NCBI GenBank assembly: GCA_036003885.1
Contig: DASYSA010000003.1
Span: 1-8,687, forward strand
Direction: 5' to 3'
Length of the DNA: 8,687 nt
Origin: DASYSA01 sp036003885
Lineage (GTDB): Bacteria; Acidobacteriota; Blastocatellia; UBA7656
In this document: positions 6,090 to 8,687 of the stretch, piece after piece
How the letters are laid out: each line of letters begins with the position of its first letter
Position numbering within the stretch: the first letter of the stretch is position 1
Made by a program: the position numbers and the translations under genes
Notes under the pieces: generated by a model
Told to the model about the DNA's origin: nothing
Seen by the model: only the letters and a program-made list of their open reading frames with translations
Database searches by the model: none

Positions 6090-6218
6090 GATCAGAGGTC
6101 AGAGGTCAGAAGTCAGAGGTCAGAATCCTTAGCCCGCCGACCTCTGATCTCCGACGTCTGATCGGACCTCTGACTTCTGACTTCCGACCTCTGATCTCCG
6201 ACCTCTGACCTCTGACTT
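6090..6218. repeat. Two-armed inverted heptamer array, GGTCAGA type
   Basis: The left arm has five in-phase units (6090-6124): GATCAGA, GGTCAGA twice, AGTCAGA, GGTCAGA. The reverse-complement arm spans 6137-6218, with four units (6137-6164), one shortened 5-nt unit (6165-6169) and seven more (6170-6218), of the form CYGAYYT. Segment 6107-6124 is perfectly complementary to 6204-6221 (18 bp). The array starts five bases after the cytochrome stop and ends 16 bases before the cca start. The alternation CCGACCT/CTGATCT in the right arm suggests a two-unit (14-bp) higher-order repeat. Confidence 0.92.
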
Positions 6219-6219
6219 C

Positions 6220-6228
6220 TGCTATTCT
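6220..6228 (+). promoter_or_regulatory. Possible extended -10 for a leaderless cca transcript
   Basis: TGC followed by TATTCT (6223-6228) fits an extended -10 (TGn plus a hexamer matching TATAAT at 4 of 6). A start site seven bases downstream would fall on the GTG start codon at 6235, which has no Shine-Dalgarno. Heptamers upstream contain TGAC/CGAC cores resembling -35 elements. The match is modest and the start site is unknown. Confidence 0.3.
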
Positions 6229-6234
6229 GTCTGC

Positions 6235-7641
6235 GTGATTCCCGAAGTCCTGAGAATATGTGAAACGGTGAGGGAGTTGGGTGGCCGGGCTATGTTAGTC
6301 GGCGGCTCGGTACGCGACCTCCTGTTGGGCCTCGAGTCTAAAGACTTTGACATCGAGGTCTACCGAGTCGACCCCGCTCGCCTTCGGGAGGCCCTCGAAG
6401 CGATCGCTCCGGTGAACACGGTGGGCGGAAGCTTCTCGGTCTACAAGCTTGCCTTTGCCGGGAGAAGCAGTACTCAACAGGGTGTGAGTGCTGAAATTAA
6501 AGACCGAATCGAGGTAGACGTCTCCATTCCTCGGCGCGAGTCCAAGTCAGGACGCGGGCATCGAGGCTTCGCGATCGAGGGCGATCCGGCGATGAGCTTC
6601 GAGGAGGCCGCGCGGCGGCGCGACTTCACAGTCAACGCCGTGCTTTACGATCCGCTGACAGATGAGCGCTTCGATCCTTATGGAGGGGGCGAGGACCTCA
6701 AGCGCGGAGTGCTTCGTGCCGTTGCCGCGGAGACTTTCGTCGAAGACAGTCTTCGAGTCCTGCGCGCCATTCAGCTTGCCGCCCGCTTTGAGCTGACCAT
6801 AGACAATCGGACTATCGAGCTGTGCAGGTCGATCGATCTGTCAGACCTCCCTCGCGAGCGCATCTGGGGCGAAATAGAAAAACTACTAACCCTGGCGGCA
6901 CGTCCTTCGATAGGTCTTCAGGCGGCGCTCGATCTGGGCGTTTTGGATAACCTCTTTCCCGAAATTCGCGCGCTGGTGGATTGCCCGCAGGAACCTGAAT
7001 GGCATCCCGAAGGTGACGTCTTCATTCACACGAAGCTCTGTCTTGACGAAGCGGTGAAGCTCAGCGGCGATCTGACGAGAGAGAAGCGAGTGACAGTAAT
7101 GCTTGGAACGTTGTGTCACGATCTGGGTAAGCCGCTCACGACCGAACTGCTCGGCGGCCGCGTCAGATCTTTAGGTCACGACTCGGCGGGACTCGAACCG
7201 ACAACATCGTTCCTGGACAAGCTGGGTTTATACACGCTGGGGGGATATGACGTGCGTTCTCAGGTTCTGGCTTTGGTACACGAGCATCTGCGGCCGGGGC
7301 AGTTCTATGAAGAGCGAGAGCGAATAACGGACGGCGCCTTTCGCAGACTGGCACGAAAGGTGGATATGAACCTGCTCTACCGGGTGGCAAAGGCGGACTC
7401 GCTGGGGCGCGTCTCGATGGCATCTTCGTTCAAGCAGGAGTGGTTTCTGGAGAAGGCTCGAGCGCTGGGAGTGGAGCACGCTCCACCCGAGCCTCTGTTG
7501 ATGGGCCGCCATCTCCTCGAAGCTGGATTCGAGGAAGGCGCGAAGATGGGCGAAATCCTCCGCAAGGTCTACGAGCTGCAACTGGATGGCCAGGTGAATT
7601 CTCTGGAGAGCGCACTCGCGGCTGCGCATAGATTACAGTGA
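6235..7641 (+). CDS. cca: CCA tRNA nucleotidyltransferase with HD domain
   Basis: A 468-residue cytoplasmic enzyme of the class II nucleotidyltransferase family that adds or repairs the 3'-CCA of tRNA using CTP and ATP. Seen: LVGGSVRD (21-28), metal-binding Asp37 and Asp39 in SKDFDIEV, a third acidic residue Asp95 in IEVDVSIPR, RRRDFTVNA (128-136, nucleotide-binding region), and DSLRVLRAIQLAARF (171-185) of the neck domain. The C-terminal half is an HD phosphohydrolase domain: HPEGDVFIHT (257-266), CHDLGKP (294-300), HDSAG (315-319) and HEHLRP (349-354). An HD domain in this position is known from E. coli Cca, where it has phosphatase/phosphodiesterase activity. A poly(A) polymerase role is a less likely alternative. 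The start is GTG, 20 codons before the conserved LVGG, with no Shine-Dalgarno; no nearby ATG would keep the motif block as well. Confidence 0.9.
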   Translation: MIPEVLRICETVRELGGRAMLVGGSVRDLLLGLESKDFDIEVYRVDPARLREALEAIAPVNTVGGSFSVYKLAFAGRSSTQQGVSAEIKDRIEVDVSIPRRESKSGRGHRGFAIEGDPAMSFEEAARRRDFTVNAVLYDPLTDERFDPYGGGEDLKRGVLRAVAAETFVEDSLRVLRAIQLAARFELTIDNRTIELCRSIDLSDLPRERIWGEIEKLLTLAARPSIGLQAALDLGVLDNLFPEIRALVDCPQEPEWHPEGDVFIHTKLCLDEAVKLSGDLTREKRVTVMLGTLCHDLGKPLTTELLGGRVRSLGHDSAGLEPTTSFLDKLGLYTLGGYDVRSQVLALVHEHLRPGQFYEERERITDGAFRRLARKVDMNLLYRVAKADSLGRVSMASSFKQEWFLEKARALGVEHAPPEPLLMGRHLLEAGFEEGAKMGEILRKVYELQLDGQVNSLESALAAAHRLQ

Positions 7642-7656
7642 GGCTCTTTATTGTAT

Positions 7657-7950
7657 AGGTGCCAGGTGCCAGGGGTCAGGGCAAGCAGGGTGTAGGGATC
7701 GCGTGTTAGACCGCTGGGCCATCAGATCCACCTAGGACGCTAAGCCTGGATGTGAAAGCATTCCATCGATGCTTGCATCTCCGAGACCTGGCCTGCGAGG
7801 CACCCGAACCCTTGGCACTTGGCACCAGGTCCCGACACCTGGCCACACACCTCACAACCTGGCACCTCACCACCTGGCACCTCACACCTGACACCTCACA
7901 CCTGGCACCTGGCACCTGGCACCTGGCACCTGGCACCTGGCATCTGGCAC
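7657..7950. repeat. Two-armed inverted heptamer array, AGGTGCC type, between convergent genes
   Basis: The left arm has four in-phase units (7657-7684): AGGTGCC twice, AGGGGTC, AGGGCAA. The right arm is much longer: reverse-complement units appear from about 7813, irregular at first with 8-nt members (7851-7858, 7866-7873), then eleven strictly in-phase units from 7874 to 7950, the last seven nearly identical (CTGGCAC, one CTGGCAT). Segment 7657-7673 is perfectly complementary to several registers in the right arm (17 bp). The arms frame a unique spacer of roughly 130 bp. The array ends nine bases from the tricorn stop and starts 15 bases after the cca stop. With no other terminator visible, it may separate the converging transcripts. 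Confidence 0.92.
7685..7812. other. Unique spacer inside the convergent array
   Basis: No gene is seen. A small dyad AAGCAT/ATGCTT surrounds a 7-base loop near 7757-7775. On the minus strand the segment around 7700-7725 resembles the 5' part of a tRNA (GGCCCAGCGGTCTAA) but no anticodon arm or T-arm follows. Confidence 0.4.
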
Positions 7951-7959
7951 CTCTCTTCC

Positions 7960-8687
7960 TTAATTAGGGCCGCGACGTTTACCCCATGTAGGCGGCGGCG
8001 GCTCTTTGGTATCCCGCTGGACCGGGTGCTCTTTGAGCAGCCGCATTGCCTCCTGCACCGCTCGCTCGAGTTGCGCATCGTGTCCCGCAATTGCGTCCTT
8101 TGGCCAGTTCTCCTGGTCTATGTCGGGCGCGACGCCTTCGTTCTCCACCGCCCACTTTCCGTCGCGCGCGAAGAAGCCTCCGCGCGGAGCAATCATCGAT
8201 CCCCCATCGACGAAAGTTGGAGTATCGGCTGTATGGACCAGCCCTCCCCACGTGCGTTTTCCGACTAGCGACCCGATCTTCCGGCGCTTGAACATGTATG
8301 GCATCAGGTCGCCGCCTGAGCCGGCCATTTCATTTATGATCATCACCTTTGGGCCCCAGATTCCGGCCGATGGACTCGTAAACGGATATCGCTCGCCCGC
8401 CACGTTGTTGAAGTAGCCGTCGAAATCTCGCTGAAGTACGTCAATGATGTAATCGGCCGCCGAGCCGCCGCCGTTGAATCGCTCGTCGATGATCGCGCCC
8501 TTCTTTTCCTGCTGCGCGAAGTAGTAGCGGTTGAAGCTCGTGTATCCCGGCTGTCCCGTGTTGGGAACATAGACGTAGGCCAGCTGGCCGTCGGACAGCT
8601 TGTCGACCAGTCGGCGGTTGTGCTCGACCCATGCACGCGTACGCAACCCCTGCTCGTTGGCAACGGGAACAACCGTCACCTGCCTCG
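7960..8687 (-). CDS. Tricorn-type S41 protease, C-terminal part (N-terminus off the right edge)
   Basis: The frame enters from the right edge and ends at TAA (7962-7960). About 242 residues are visible of a family usually near 1,050-1,100, so the beta-propellers, the first catalytic subdomain and most of the PDZ domain lie outside. The visible start (VTVVPV, LRTRAWVEHNRRLV) is the segment just after the PDZ region. Then come the C2 core AYVYVPNTGQPG, IIDERFNGGG, and NEMAGSGGD with the nucleophilic Ser (codon 8319-8317), TWGG, and ENEGVAPDI with the Glu that completes the charge relay in tricorn. The tail ends in a Pro-rich basic stretch (PPPPTWGKRRGPN). Tricorn trims peptides; bacterial homologues often carry signal peptides and act in the periplasm, which cannot be judged here. 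A GTG at 8679 is an internal codon, not a start. Confidence 0.9.
   Translation of the reverse strand, partial: RQVTVVPVANEQGLRTRAWVEHNRRLVDKLSDGQLAYVYVPNTGQPGYTSFNRYYFAQQEKKGAIIDERFNGGGSAADYIIDVLQRDFDGYFNNVAGERYPFTSPSAGIWGPKVMIINEMAGSGGDLMPYMFKRRKIGSLVGKRTWGGLVHTADTPTFVDGGSMIAPRGGFFARDGKWAVENEGVAPDIDQENWPKDAIAGHDAQLERAVQEAMRLLKEHPVQRDTKEPPPPTWGKRRGPN

Noticed and set aside
7690..7735. tRNA-like segment on the minus strand (GGCCCAGCGGTCTAA)
   Set aside because: It resembles a D-arm region, but D-stem pairing fails and no anticodon stem or T-arm follows before the repeat array.
2128..7950. CRISPR array interpretation of the repeats
   Set aside because: The units are 7 bp, directly adjacent without spacers, and no cas gene is present.
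7752..7967. Plus-strand open frame reading the CTGGCAC array as a WHLAPGT-type repeat protein
   Set aside because: A 7-bp unit without stops gives a 21-bp, 7-residue repeat in any open frame. No RBS or conserved segment is present.

Overview
The window is a stretch of a moderately GC-rich bacterial chromosome. It carries unrelated housekeeping and metabolic genes, each standing more or less alone. A bifunctional phosphoglucose/phosphomannose isomerase, a tricorn-type protease, a secreted glycine/tyrosine-motif protein and an Asn/Ala/Ser-rich cytochrome c lipoprotein, with arrays of short tandem repeats between the genes, together suggest Acidobacteriota, probably Blastocatellia-like. This placement is inference; no rRNA or other phylogenetic marker was compared.

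Layout. A minus-strand gene for a small secreted protein leaves the left edge (1-365). It has a perfect Shine-Dalgarno and a good promoter framed by a 19-bp inverted repeat. About 640 bp without a convincing gene follow, holding two short heptamer repeat tracts. Five plus-strand genes come next: sugar-phosphate isomerase (1010-2128), AMP-forming acyl-CoA synthetase (2294-3868), glycyl-tRNA synthetase (4080-5477), cytochrome c lipoprotein (5606-6085) and CCA-adding enzyme with an HD domain (6235-7641). The C-terminal part of a tricorn-like S41 protease enters from the right on the minus strand (7960-8687) and converges on cca. The genes share no single pathway (sugar phosphate interconversion, fatty acid activation, translation, electron transfer, tRNA maturation, proteolysis).

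The most striking feature lies between the genes. Five of the six gaps hold degenerate tandem repeats with a 7-bp period, of differing sequence: CCTRAA-type and CAAGGGG before the isomerase, AGGTGYC after it, AACCANA before glyQS, GGTCAGA before cca, and AGGTGCC after cca. In four of these gaps the array has two arms: one set of units, a spacer, then the same units in reverse complement. Three of them contain perfect inverted matches of 16-18 bp; the glyQS leader forms a 16-bp stem with one internal loop. The arms begin within 0-15 nt of a stop codon at three loci and end close to the next gene. They occur between tandem genes and between convergent genes, so they are not simply promoters. I regard this family of inverted heptamer arrays as the main candidate for an undescribed element. 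Two genes next to arrays (glyQS, cca) lack a Shine-Dalgarno, and cca may be leaderless.
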